Source: an uncultured Paracoccaceae bacterium (GTDB lineage Bacteria > Pseudomonadota > Alphaproteobacteria > Rhodobacterales > Rhodobacteraceae). From it: a DNA stretch of 64,000 nucleotides. The position numbers and the translations under genes were made by a program. This document shows, piece by piece, positions 26,384 through 33,974 of this stretch (position 1 is the stretch's first letter; every line of letters begins with the position of its first letter). Location: assembly GCA_947493145.1 (NCBI GenBank), contig CANLPZ010000002.1, positions 1-64,000 on the forward strand, given 5' to 3'. The notes under the pieces were generated by a model. It ran no database searches. It was given only the letters and a program-made list of their open reading frames with translations, and had not been told where the DNA came from.

Positions 26384-27228
26384 GCTTTGCATCCGTCCCC
26401 GATATGATTTTGGAACCTATGGTGCGCAACGCACTGATGGAGGATTTAGGCAGCTATGGCGATGTGACGACCCGCGCTGTAATCCCAGCGGATACAACCT
26501 ATGAGGCACGGATAAACGCGCGTGAAGATGCCGTGGTTTCCGGCATGCAAGTGGCCAAAATCGCGTTTCATTTGGTGGACGCAGGGCTAAAGGTCGACAC
26601 GGTGATCGCTGACGGTCAACCCTGTAAAAAAGGCGACACCTTGATGACCATTTCTGGGTTGGCCTCGTCGATCCTATCTGCCGAACGCGTGGCGCTTAAC
26701 TATGCAGGGCGTTTGACCGGTATCGCAACCAAAACCGCCACGTTCGTTGCGGCTGCCAAGGGCACCGATGTGCGCATCACCTGCACTCGCAAAACGACGC
26801 CAAATATGCGACTTGTTGAAAAGCTTGCGGTTTTGCATGGTGGCGGACACAACCATCGCTACAGCCTATCTGATGCGATCCTGATCAAGGACAATCACAT
26901 CGCCGCGGCAGGTGGTGTCCGTCAGGTATTGGAAGCCACTGCGCAACATGCCTCTCATATGATGGCGGTTGAAATTGAGGTCGATACATTGGACCAATTG
27001 TCCGAAGTGTTGGATGTTGGTGGCGCCTCCGTTGTGTTGCTGGACAACATGGACAATGAGACACTGGCCAAAGCCGTGAAAATGGTAAACGGAACGATGA
27101 AGACCGAAGCCTCCGGCAACGTAAAGCTTGATCGTATTGCATCGATTGCAGCAACCGGCGTTGATTATATTTCGTCTGGCGCGCTGACCCATTCGGCACG
27201 CACGGTTGATCTTGGGCTCGATTTCTAA
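26380..27228 (+). CDS. nadC: Nicotinate-nucleotide pyrophosphorylase (quinolinate phosphoribosyltransferase)
   Basis: Converts quinolinate and PRPP to nicotinate mononucleotide. The 282 residues include the substrate segment CTRKTTPNMRLVEKLAVLHGG (shortened; about 131-151), HRYSLSDAILIKDNH, and EIEVDTLDQ, all diagnostic. ATGA overlap with nadB. Likely translation-coupled end of the operon. Confidence 0.95.
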   Translation: MSFASVPDMILEPMVRNALMEDLGSYGDVTTRAVIPADTTYEARINAREDAVVSGMQVAKIAFHLVDAGLKVDTVIADGQPCKKGDTLMTISGLASSILSAERVALNYAGRLTGIATKTATFVAAAKGTDVRITCTRKTTPNMRLVEKLAVLHGGGHNHRYSLSDAILIKDNHIAAAGGVRQVLEATAQHASHMMAVEIEVDTLDQLSEVLDVGGASVVLLDNMDNETLAKAVKMVNGTMKTEASGNVKLDRIASIAATGVDYISSGALTHSARTVDLGLDF

Positions 27229-27275
27229 GATTCGGCTAACTTTTAGACAGACGGGCTGTCTTTGATTAAAGATTG

Positions 27276-27293
27276 GGCGCATTTGCGCCTTTG
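27276..27293 (+). terminator. Possible terminator after nadC
   Basis: A short stem GGCGC-ATTT-GCGCC (27276-27289) is followed by TTT. A weaker AGACAG/CTGTCT hairpin lies at 27245-27261. Neither has a long T-run, so confidence is low. Confidence 0.4.
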
Positions 27294-27351
27294 GCCCCTT
27301 GGAACCTGCGGGTGCCCTGTTGGTCATTTCTGACTGTTGTACACCGAACGC

Positions 27352-27936
27352 ATGACGTCGCGGATGAAAATACTTGTTGTCGAACCTGACGCACAACGCG
27401 CCGAGGAAATCGGTACCGCGTTGCAAGAGGGCGGGTGGCTTGACGTTGTAATGTTGTCAGACATGTCGGGACTGGCGCGTCATTTGCATCACGTTGACCC
27501 TGATGTTGTTTTGATCGACTTAGAAAACCCCAGCCGTGACACATTAGAACAAATAAGCGCCGCGTCTGATGCGCATGGTCGTCCCGTTGCCATGTTTGTC
27601 GACCATTCGGATGATGACATGACCAATGCGGCAATGTCCGCAGGGCTTAGCGCTTATGTCGTTGGTGACATGGTCCCCGATAAAATCAAACCGATTTTGA
27701 AAACAGCCATCGCGCGCTTTGAAATGGTTAGCCAGATGCGGTTGGAATTGAAGGCTGCAAAACAGGCGCTCGAAGACCGAAAGGTAATTGATAAGGCCAA
27801 AGGGTTGATCATGCGTGCGCGTGGGATTTCCGAAGAAGAGGCCTATGCCCTGTTACGACGCACGGCGATGGAAAAAAATAAAAAGGTCATTTCTGTCGCA
27901 ACTTCGTTGATCACAGCGGCGGAGCTGTTGCAATGA
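27352..27936 (+). CDS. nasT: ANTAR-domain antiterminator NasT
   Basis: RNA-binding regulator of nitrate assimilation. An N-terminal receiver-like domain (KILVVEPDAQRAEEIG; VLIDLENP) is joined to a C-terminal ANTAR domain of about 55 residues (RKVIDKAKGLIMRARGISE in part). Known NasT proteins bind a two-hairpin leader and prevent termination unless held by NasS. The nasS overlap (ATGA) and the leader at 29198-29312 fit exactly. ATG 27352 is used; ATG 27364 or TTG 27337 are possible, and none has a clear ribosome binding site. Confidence 0.93.
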   Translation: MTSRMKILVVEPDAQRAEEIGTALQEGGWLDVVMLSDMSGLARHLHHVDPDVVLIDLENPSRDTLEQISAASDAHGRPVAMFVDHSDDDMTNAAMSAGLSAYVVGDMVPDKIKPILKTAIARFEMVSQMRLELKAAKQALEDRKVIDKAKGLIMRARGISEEEAYALLRRTAMEKNKKVISVATSLITAAELLQ

Positions 27937-29099
27937 GCCGTCGCGTTCTAAAATGTGGCTACGTCCCATTGGTCGATAGTGCCCCGTTGATCATTGCGCG
28001 CGAGCTTGCGTTTGATCAACAAGAAGGAATTGAACTGGATCTGGTTTCGAAACCGTCGTGGTCGGCACTGCGGGACCATTTGGCATTTGGGTCTATTGAT
28101 GCGGCGCATATGTTGGCACCGATGCCGATTGCAATGTCGCTTGGCCTCAGTGGGATTAAGGTCGCGACGCATGCCTTAATGATGATGTCGGTAAACGGCA
28201 CTGTGTTAGGCGTTTCAAATTCGGTCGCAAAACGAATGATCGCCAATGGGTGGGATGGATCGTTTGAATCGCCAAATGCGGCTAAATCGCATTTGCTTGC
28301 AGCCTCGGTTGATCCACTTCGCATTGGTATTCCATTCCCGTTTTCAATGCATCATTTGCTGATCCGATATTTGTTGGGCGACAATACGGACCGCTTTACC
28401 TTTGTGACCACGCCGCCGTCGCAAATGGCGGATGCTGTTGGCGCCGGTGACATCGATATTTTTATCGTTGGTGAACCATGGGGAACCGTCGTCGTCGAAA
28501 GCGGGGTTGGGCGGTTATTGTTGTCAGGTGCAGACATTTGGCAATTTGCACCGGAAAAGGTTCTGGCGGCGCGTGCCGAATGGTTGGACCAACATCCCGA
28601 AGCTGCGGGAAAGCTAATGCGCGCAATTTACAAAGCCTGTGGGTGGTTGGATCAATCCGAAAACCATGCCTTGGCCTCTGAAATTTTGTCGCGGAGCGAA
28701 AACTTAGATTTGCCCGAAGCAGCGATTGACCGTGCGTTAACGGGGCAAATCGTACCTATAAAAGGCGGGGCACCGCATAAGGTCGAAAATTTCTTAATGT
28801 TCAATCGTGGCGGCGCTAATTTTCCGTGGCGCAGCCAAGCCGCGTGGATCGGGGAACAAATTGCTGAATTTAGTGACATCGATCGCGCGCAATCATTGCA
28901 AACAGCTCAGTCCTGTTTTCGGCCGGATGTCTATCGCAACCAAATGGGCAAAATGGCAGTCGATATGCCTGGCGCGTCGTCGAAACTTGAGGGCGCAATG
29001 ACACATCGAACAGAAGTCGCCTCAACCAAGGGCGAGATGATTCTTGGCCCTGATGCTTTCTTTGACGGCAAAATTTACGAAGTTACCGAAAAAAAGTGA
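27933..29099 (+). CDS. nasS: Nitrate-sensing protein NasS
   Basis: A 388-residue relative of the nitrate-binding NrtA/CmpA proteins without a signal peptide, thus cytoplasmic. It opens KCGYVPLVDSAPLIIARELAF and has IDAAHMLAPMPIAMSLGL and the GEPWGTVVV loop. In Paracoccus and Azotobacter NasS holds NasT until nitrate binds. Lack of export and coupling to nasT distinguish it from the transporter receptor that follows. Confidence 0.92.
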   Translation: MSRRVLKCGYVPLVDSAPLIIARELAFDQQEGIELDLVSKPSWSALRDHLAFGSIDAAHMLAPMPIAMSLGLSGIKVATHALMMMSVNGTVLGVSNSVAKRMIANGWDGSFESPNAAKSHLLAASVDPLRIGIPFPFSMHHLLIRYLLGDNTDRFTFVTTPPSQMADAVGAGDIDIFIVGEPWGTVVVESGVGRLLLSGADIWQFAPEKVLAARAEWLDQHPEAAGKLMRAIYKACGWLDQSENHALASEILSRSENLDLPEAAIDRALTGQIVPIKGGAPHKVENFLMFNRGGANFPWRSQAAWIGEQIAEFSDIDRAQSLQTAQSCFRPDVYRNQMGKMAVDMPGASSKLEGAMTHRTEVASTKGEMILGPDAFFDGKIYEVTEKK

Positions 29100-29197
29100 T
29101 CGTTTTTTAGGCAGTTTCTGCATCGCGGCAAAATATGCAGCTTTTCTGACCTAACCCGGTTCCATCTCGACCTGCTTTATTTGAAATTAAATCCAAC

Positions 29198-29236
29198 GAA
29201 GCGAAGACGCTTCTGAAAGGTCGCGATGACGTGGCC
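29198..29236 (+). promoter_or_regulatory. NasT (ANTAR) target: twin hexaloop hairpins
   Basis: Hairpin 1 is GAAGC-[GAAGAC]-GCTTC at 29198-29213. Hairpin 2 is GGTCGC-[GATGAC]-GTGGCC at 29219-29236, with two G-T pairs. Both present six-base loops of the form GAxGAC and are 5 bases apart. This is the dual-hairpin layout recognised by ANTAR proteins, placed just before a terminator in the nrtA leader. Binding is inferred from known NasT systems. Confidence 0.8.
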
Positions 29237-29250
29237 GCACATAAAGCATC

Positions 29251-29312
29251 GCCGCTTGATTTCGTTCTGCCTCCTCCTCCTCCCAAGCAGAGCTGAATCA
29301 AGCGGCTTTTTT
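29251..29312 (+). terminator. Leader terminator controlled by NasT
   Basis: An 11-bp stem (29251-29261 with 29296-29306) is capped by an inner TCTGC/GCAGA stem and a CU-rich loop, then TTTTTTG. It ends 25 bases before nrtA. Together with the twin hairpins it should abort transcription of the nitrate operon when NasT is not free. Confidence 0.88.
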
Positions 29313-29336
29313 GTTTAGGAACCGAAAGGGAAAACA

Positions 29337-30701
29337 ATGAAGAAATCGATTGCAGCGTTAAGCGTAATCACATCTGTCTTGGCTGTACCGGCAATGGCGG
29401 AATTGCTGGATTTGGAAAAAGACGAGCTAACGCTTGGCTTTATCAAATTGACAGACATGGCGCCGTTGGCGGTTGCCTATGAAAAAGGCTACTTCGAAGA
29501 CGAAGGTCTTTTCGTTACTTTGGAAGCACAAGCAAACTGGAAAGTTTTGCTTGATGGTGTGATCGACGGAAATCTAGACGGCGCGCACATGCTCGCAGGT
29601 CAGCCGTTGGCCGCAACAATCGGGTACGGCACCGAGGCACACATCATCACCCCATTTTCAATGGATTTGAACGGTAACGGCATCACAGTTTCCAACGAAA
29701 TTTGGGACAAGATGAAGCCACATGTTCCTTTGATGGACGACGGTCGCCCTCAGCACCCAATTTCGGCGTCTGCTTTGGCACCTGTCGTTGAAGAGTTCAA
29801 AGACGAAGGTAAGCCATTCAACATGGGTATGGTTTTCCCTGTTTCGACACACAACTACGAACTTCGCTACTGGCTTGCTGCCGGTGGACTTCAGCCAGGG
29901 TATTATTCACCTGATGATGTAACAGGCCAGATCAACGCAGACGTTTTGTTGTCTGTTACGCCGCCACCACAGATGCCTGCCACAATGGAAGCAGGAACGA
30001 TCCACGGATATTGTGTGGGTGAGCCATGGAACCAAGCGGCTGTTTTCAAAGGTATCGGTGTGCCAGTTATCACTGATTACGAATTGTGGAAAAACAACCC
30101 TGAAAAAGTGTTCGGTCTTTCTGCGGAATTCGTTGAGGAAAACCCAAATACAACTTTGGCTTTGACCAAAGCCTTGATCCGCGCTGCGATGTGGCTGGAT
30201 GAAAACGAAAACGCGAACCGTCCGGAAGCGGTCGAAATCCTTTCACGTTCTGAATATGTGGGTGCGGATTACGAAGTGATCGCGAACTCAATGACCGGAA
30301 CATTTGAATATGAGAAAGGTGACAAACGTGACGTCCCAGACTTCAACGTGTTCTTCCGTTACAACGCGACATACCCTTATTATTCAGATGCGATCTGGTA
30401 CCTCACTCAGATGCGCCGTTGGGGCCAAATTGCCGAGCCGGTTTCTGATGAATGGTTCGTTGAAACAGCGAAAGAAGTTTACAAGCCTGACATTTATTTG
30501 ACTGCTGCGAAAATGCTGGTTGAAGAAGGTATTGCAAACGAAGCTGACTTTCCTTGGGACACAGACGGGTTCAAAGCACCAACACCGGCTGCGGACATTA
30601 TCGATGGAATTCCGTTCGATGGTCGTACGCCAAATGCTTACCTCGACAGCCTACCGATTGGTTTGAAATCAGACCAAACCGTTGCTGACATCCAAGGTTA
30701 A
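29337..30701 (+). CDS. nrtA: Nitrate ABC transporter, substrate-binding protein
   Basis: A 454-residue exported receptor. The Sec signal peptide is about 1-21 (LAVPAMA cleavage). The NrtA fold includes [34 protein letters not shown], and [12 protein letters not shown], the same loop that binds nitrate in NasS and NrtA. Its ribosome binding site is AAAGGG. It is separated from nrtB by a stable hairpin, consistent with excess receptor. Confidence 0.93.
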   Translation: MKKSIAALSVITSVLAVPAMAELLDLEKDELTLGFIKLTDMAPLAVAYEKGYFEDEGLFVTLEAQANWKVLLDGVIDGNLDGAHMLAGQPLAATIGYGTEAHIITPFSMDLNGNGITVSNEIWDKMKPHVPLMDDGRPQHPISASALAPVVEEFKDEGKPFNMGMVFPVSTHNYELRYWLAAGGLQPGYYSPDDVTGQINADVLLSVTPPPQMPATMEAGTIHGYCVGEPWNQAAVFKGIGVPVITDYELWKNNPEKVFGLSAEFVEENPNTTLALTKALIRAAMWLDENENANRPEAVEILSRSEYVGADYEVIANSMTGTFEYEKGDKRDVPDFNVFFRYNATYPYYSDAIWYLTQMRRWGQIAEPVSDEWFVETAKEVYKPDIYLTAAKMLVEEGIANEADFPWDTDGFKAPTPAADIIDGIPFDGRTPNAYLDSLPIGLKSDQTVADIQG

Positions 30702-30715
30702 TTAATAACAGACCT

Positions 30716-30746
30716 GCCGCGTCTCGATTTTTGATCGGGGCGCGGC
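30716..30746 (+). terminator. Hairpin between nrtA and nrtB
   Basis: A 13-pair stem with three G-T pairs (30716-30728 with 30734-30746) has a TTTTG loop and begins 14 bases after the nrtA stop. It lacks a strong T-run, so it is a likely partial terminator or mRNA-end shield. Confidence 0.7.
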
Positions 30747-30779
30747 GCATTTCTCCCCTGACGTCAAAGGTTCTATGAC

Positions 30780-31865
30780 ATGACTGCGATTGACCCTTCC
30801 TCACTTTCTGATGCTGACCGCAAGGCGGCGCGAAAAGAAAAAACATTTTCCCTGATCACCAAGGCAGACGCATGGTTCCAAGTTTTAGGGTTGGCGTGGT
30901 TGACACCTATCTTACGCGCTGTCGCGGGAGATAACCCAAAAGCCCAGATGTCTGAAATTTGGCGTTTGCTTGGTGTTCCTTTGCTGGCAATAGTTGCGTT
31001 TTTGGTTGCATGGGGCGCATTAGCGCCACAGGTTCAAACATCGCTTGGCGCGATCCCTGGGCCTGCGCAAGTCTGGGAACAGGTCGGCAAATTGCATGAT
31101 GACGCCGTACGAGAAGGCGAAAAAGAAATCGCTTTTTACGAACGCCAAGAGGCACGAAATGCCAAGCTGATTGCCGAAGGAAATTCCGACAAGGTCAAAC
31201 AACGGGTCTATACCGGTAAACCGACGTATTATTCGCAAATCTGGACATCCATCAAAACCGTATTTTTTGGCTTTTTGATCGCAACAGTGGTTGCCGTGCC
31301 TTTGGGTATCGCGGCCGGTTTGTCGAAAACTGCAAACGCTGCGTTGAACCCCATTATCCAGATTTTTAAACCCGTTTCGCCGCTCGCATGGCTGCCGATT
31401 GTAACAATGGTTGTCTCCGCTGTTTACGCAACAAATGACGGGCTTTTCTCTAAGTCTTTCCTCGTATCGGCCATCACAGTGACCTTGTGTTCGTTGTGGC
31501 CAACGTTGATCAACACAGCGTTGGGTGTGTCATCGATCGACAAGGATTTGGTGAGCGTTTCAAAAGTTTTGAAAATGAACACTTGGACCAAGATCACGAA
31601 ATTGGTCCTACCTTCCGCCTTGCCACTGATCTTTACCGGTTTGCGCTTGTCATTAGGTGTTGGCTGGATGGTTTTGATCGCCGCTGAAATGCTGGCGCAG
31701 AACCCCGGACTTGGCAAATTCGTCTGGGATGAATTCCAAAACGGATCATCACAGTCACTGGCCAAAATCATGGTTGCGGTCTTCACCATCGGTTTGATCG
31801 GCTTTGCGCTCGACCGCGTGATGTACGCCCTACAATCGCTGTTCACATTCACCAACAATCGGTAA
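30780..31865 (+). CDS. nrtB: Nitrate ABC transporter permease
   Basis: An integral membrane subunit, 361 residues. It has an N-terminal cytoplasmic lead, a first helix near 60-80, an unusual charged stretch of about 50 residues (KLHDDAVREGEKEIAFYERQE), then the BPD_transp_1 core with TVFFGFLIATVVAVPLGIAAGLS and FKPVSPLAWLPI. The EAA-like region is LVLPSALPLIFTGLRLSLGVGW. It pairs with the double ATPase downstream. Confidence 0.92.
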   Translation: MTAIDPSSLSDADRKAARKEKTFSLITKADAWFQVLGLAWLTPILRAVAGDNPKAQMSEIWRLLGVPLLAIVAFLVAWGALAPQVQTSLGAIPGPAQVWEQVGKLHDDAVREGEKEIAFYERQEARNAKLIAEGNSDKVKQRVYTGKPTYYSQIWTSIKTVFFGFLIATVVAVPLGIAAGLSKTANAALNPIIQIFKPVSPLAWLPIVTMVVSAVYATNDGLFSKSFLVSAITVTLCSLWPTLINTALGVSSIDKDLVSVSKVLKMNTWTKITKLVLPSALPLIFTGLRLSLGVGWMVLIAAEMLAQNPGLGKFVWDEFQNGSSQSLAKIMVAVFTIGLIGFALDRVMYALQSLFTFTNNR

Positions 31866-31871
31866 TCAGTC

Positions 31872-33551
31872 ATGAGCATCCTAAAGTTTGAAAACGTGAA
31901 CAAGAGCTTTGGCGACGGTCCAAACAAGGCTGAGGTTCTGAAAGAAATAAACCTTGATGTTAAGGAGGGCGAGTTCCTCGTTCTCCTTGGCTTCTCGGGG
32001 ACCGGTAAAACGACGTTGATCAACCTAATGGCGGGTTTGGAACAGCCAAGCACCGGTTCGGTTACGTTCAAAGGCGAGCCGATCAAAGGACCCGGACCAG
32101 AACGTGGTGTGATTTTCCAAAGCTATTCTTTGATGCCTTGGCTGACAGTGAACGGAAACGTGCAATTGGCGTTGGATTCTGTTTTCCCGAAAATGGCGAA
32201 AGCGGAGAAAGAAGAAAAAACAAACCACTATGTAAAAATGGTGGGGCTAAGCCACGCAACAATGCGGCGGCCGGCCGAATTGTCCGGCGGGATGCGTCAA
32301 CGGGTTAACGTGGCACGCGCCTTGGCGATGGACCCAGAGGTGTTGTTGTTGGACGAACCGTTGTCCGCGCTTGACGCTTTGACACGCGGCAACTTGGCCG
32401 ATGAGATCGTCAACATCTGGGACGAGAGCAAGAAAACCTGCGTGTTGATCACCAATGACGTGGACGAAGCCATCATGATGGCTGACCGCATTATTGCGTT
32501 GAACCCCGATGGGACCCTTGGCGAAGAGTTCAAAGTTGACATCGCCCGCCCCCGTGATCGCACCGCTATGAACAACGATGAGACGTTCAAGACACTTCGC
32601 AAAGACGTCACCAAATACCTGATGGATGTCGGTATCGAAGCAAAGGTTGAAGGCTCGCGTATTTTGCCCGAGGTGACGCCAATTCACGGTGTGCCATCAG
32701 CAGTTGCCGAAGCGCAAAAAGGCATGATCGAAAACCGTTTCTTGGATTTTTCACAGCTTCACAAAGTCTATCCAACGCCTAAGGGTCCTTTGACGGTTGT
32801 TGAAGACTTCGACCTAAAAATCAACAAGGGCGAATTCATCTCGCTTATCGGTCACTCAGGCTGCGGCAAATCAACCGTGTTGACGATGGCTGCGGGACTG
32901 AACGAAATCTCTAAGGGTGCAATCAAATTGGATGGCCGCCATGTTGAAGGTGCGGACCCAGAGCGCGCGGTTGTATTCCAGTCGCCAAACTTGTTCCCGT
33001 GGTTATCGGCGCGTGAAAACTGTGCGATTGGTGTCGACAAAGTGTACCCAAAAGCAAGCCAAGCCGAACGTCAGGATGTTGTCGAATACTACCTCGAACG
33101 TGTCGGGCTAGGCGACGCAATGGACCGCCCTGCGTCCTCGATGTCAAACGGCATGCAACAGCGTGTCGGTATCGCACGGGCCTTTGCCCTGTCACCGAAA
33201 TTGCTGTTGTTGGATGAACCCTTTGGCATGTTGGACAGCCTTACACGCTGGGAACTCCAAGAGGTGTTGATGGAAGTTTGGTCACGGACCAAAGTGACAG
33301 CAATCTGTGTAACGCATGATGTGGACGAAGCCATTCTTTTGGCTGATCGCGTGGTGATGATGACCAACGGCCCACAAGCAACAATCGGGAAAATCGTTGA
33401 TGTGGACCTGCCACGTCCGCGGACCCGCAAGGCGCTGCTTGAGCACCCAGATTACTACACTTACCGTCAAGATGTTTTGGATTTCCTCGAGGAATATGAA
33501 CACGGCGCGAAACCGAAACCCAAAGCCAAACCAGCTATCGCTGCGGAGTAA
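31872..33551 (+). CDS. nrtC: Nitrate ABC transporter, fused double ATPase
   Basis: A 559-residue protein made of two ABC ATPase domains in tandem. Domain 1 has GFSGTGKTTL (about 39-48), LSGGMRQRVNVARAL and LLLDEPLSALD. Domain 2, starting near 290, has GHSGCGKSTVL, LLLDEPFGMLD, and an altered signature SMSNGMQQRVGIARA instead of LSGGQ. In cyanobacteria NrtC and NrtD are separate; here both ATPases are in one chain and there is no NrtC-type binding domain. Six bases separate it from nrtB. The C-terminus is Lys/Pro/Ala-rich. Confidence 0.9.
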   Translation: MSILKFENVNKSFGDGPNKAEVLKEINLDVKEGEFLVLLGFSGTGKTTLINLMAGLEQPSTGSVTFKGEPIKGPGPERGVIFQSYSLMPWLTVNGNVQLALDSVFPKMAKAEKEEKTNHYVKMVGLSHATMRRPAELSGGMRQRVNVARALAMDPEVLLLDEPLSALDALTRGNLADEIVNIWDESKKTCVLITNDVDEAIMMADRIIALNPDGTLGEEFKVDIARPRDRTAMNNDETFKTLRKDVTKYLMDVGIEAKVEGSRILPEVTPIHGVPSAVAEAQKGMIENRFLDFSQLHKVYPTPKGPLTVVEDFDLKINKGEFISLIGHSGCGKSTVLTMAAGLNEISKGAIKLDGRHVEGADPERAVVFQSPNLFPWLSARENCAIGVDKVYPKASQAERQDVVEYYLERVGLGDAMDRPASSMSNGMQQRVGIARAFALSPKLLLLDEPFGMLDSLTRWELQEVLMEVWSRTKVTAICVTHDVDEAILLADRVVMMTNGPQATIGKIVDVDLPRPRTRKALLEHPDYYTYRQDVLDFLEEYEHGAKPKPKAKPAIAAE

Positions 33552-33554
33552 GCC

Positions 33555-33974
33555 ATGACCCCTGATCAGATTTCAAACGTTCAAGATAGTTTTTCCAAAG
33601 TTGCGCCAATTCGTGATGTCGCGGCCAAGATTTTCTATGACCGACTGTTCGAAATCGCGCCTGAGGTTAAACCAATGTTCAAAGGTGACATGACAGAGCA
33701 GGGGGCCAAACTTATGGCGACTTTGGGTGCAGTTGTTAACGGCCTAAGAGATTTAGATAAAATCGTTCCTGTGGCGCAAAAGTTGGCGATTGGACATGTC
33801 GAATATGGCGTAAAGGCAGAACACTACACACCCGTTGGGGAAGCTTTGATTTACACCCTCGAACAAGGGCTTGGCGACGCGTTTACAGCGGACGTTAAAG
33901 AAGGATGGGTCGCCGCGTACACAACGCTTTCGAGCGTGATGATTGATGCGGCCTACAGTGAGAAAGTACAATGA
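33555..33974 (+). CDS. Single-domain globin
   Basis: A 139-residue haem globin of the flavohaemoglobin-like class. Proximal histidine H81 lies in AIGHVEYGVKAEHY, and the distal side has FYDRLFEIAPEVKPMF. The C-terminal LEQGLGDAFTADVKEGWVAAY is typical. It lacks reductase domains. It lies between the transporter and nirB with 3- and 4-base joins, so it is co-expressed with nitrite reductase. A probable role is to remove nitric oxide made as a by-product, inferred from context. Confidence 0.9.
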   Translation: MTPDQISNVQDSFSKVAPIRDVAAKIFYDRLFEIAPEVKPMFKGDMTEQGAKLMATLGAVVNGLRDLDKIVPVAQKLAIGHVEYGVKAEHYTPVGEALIYTLEQGLGDAFTADVKEGWVAAYTTLSSVMIDAAYSEKVQ

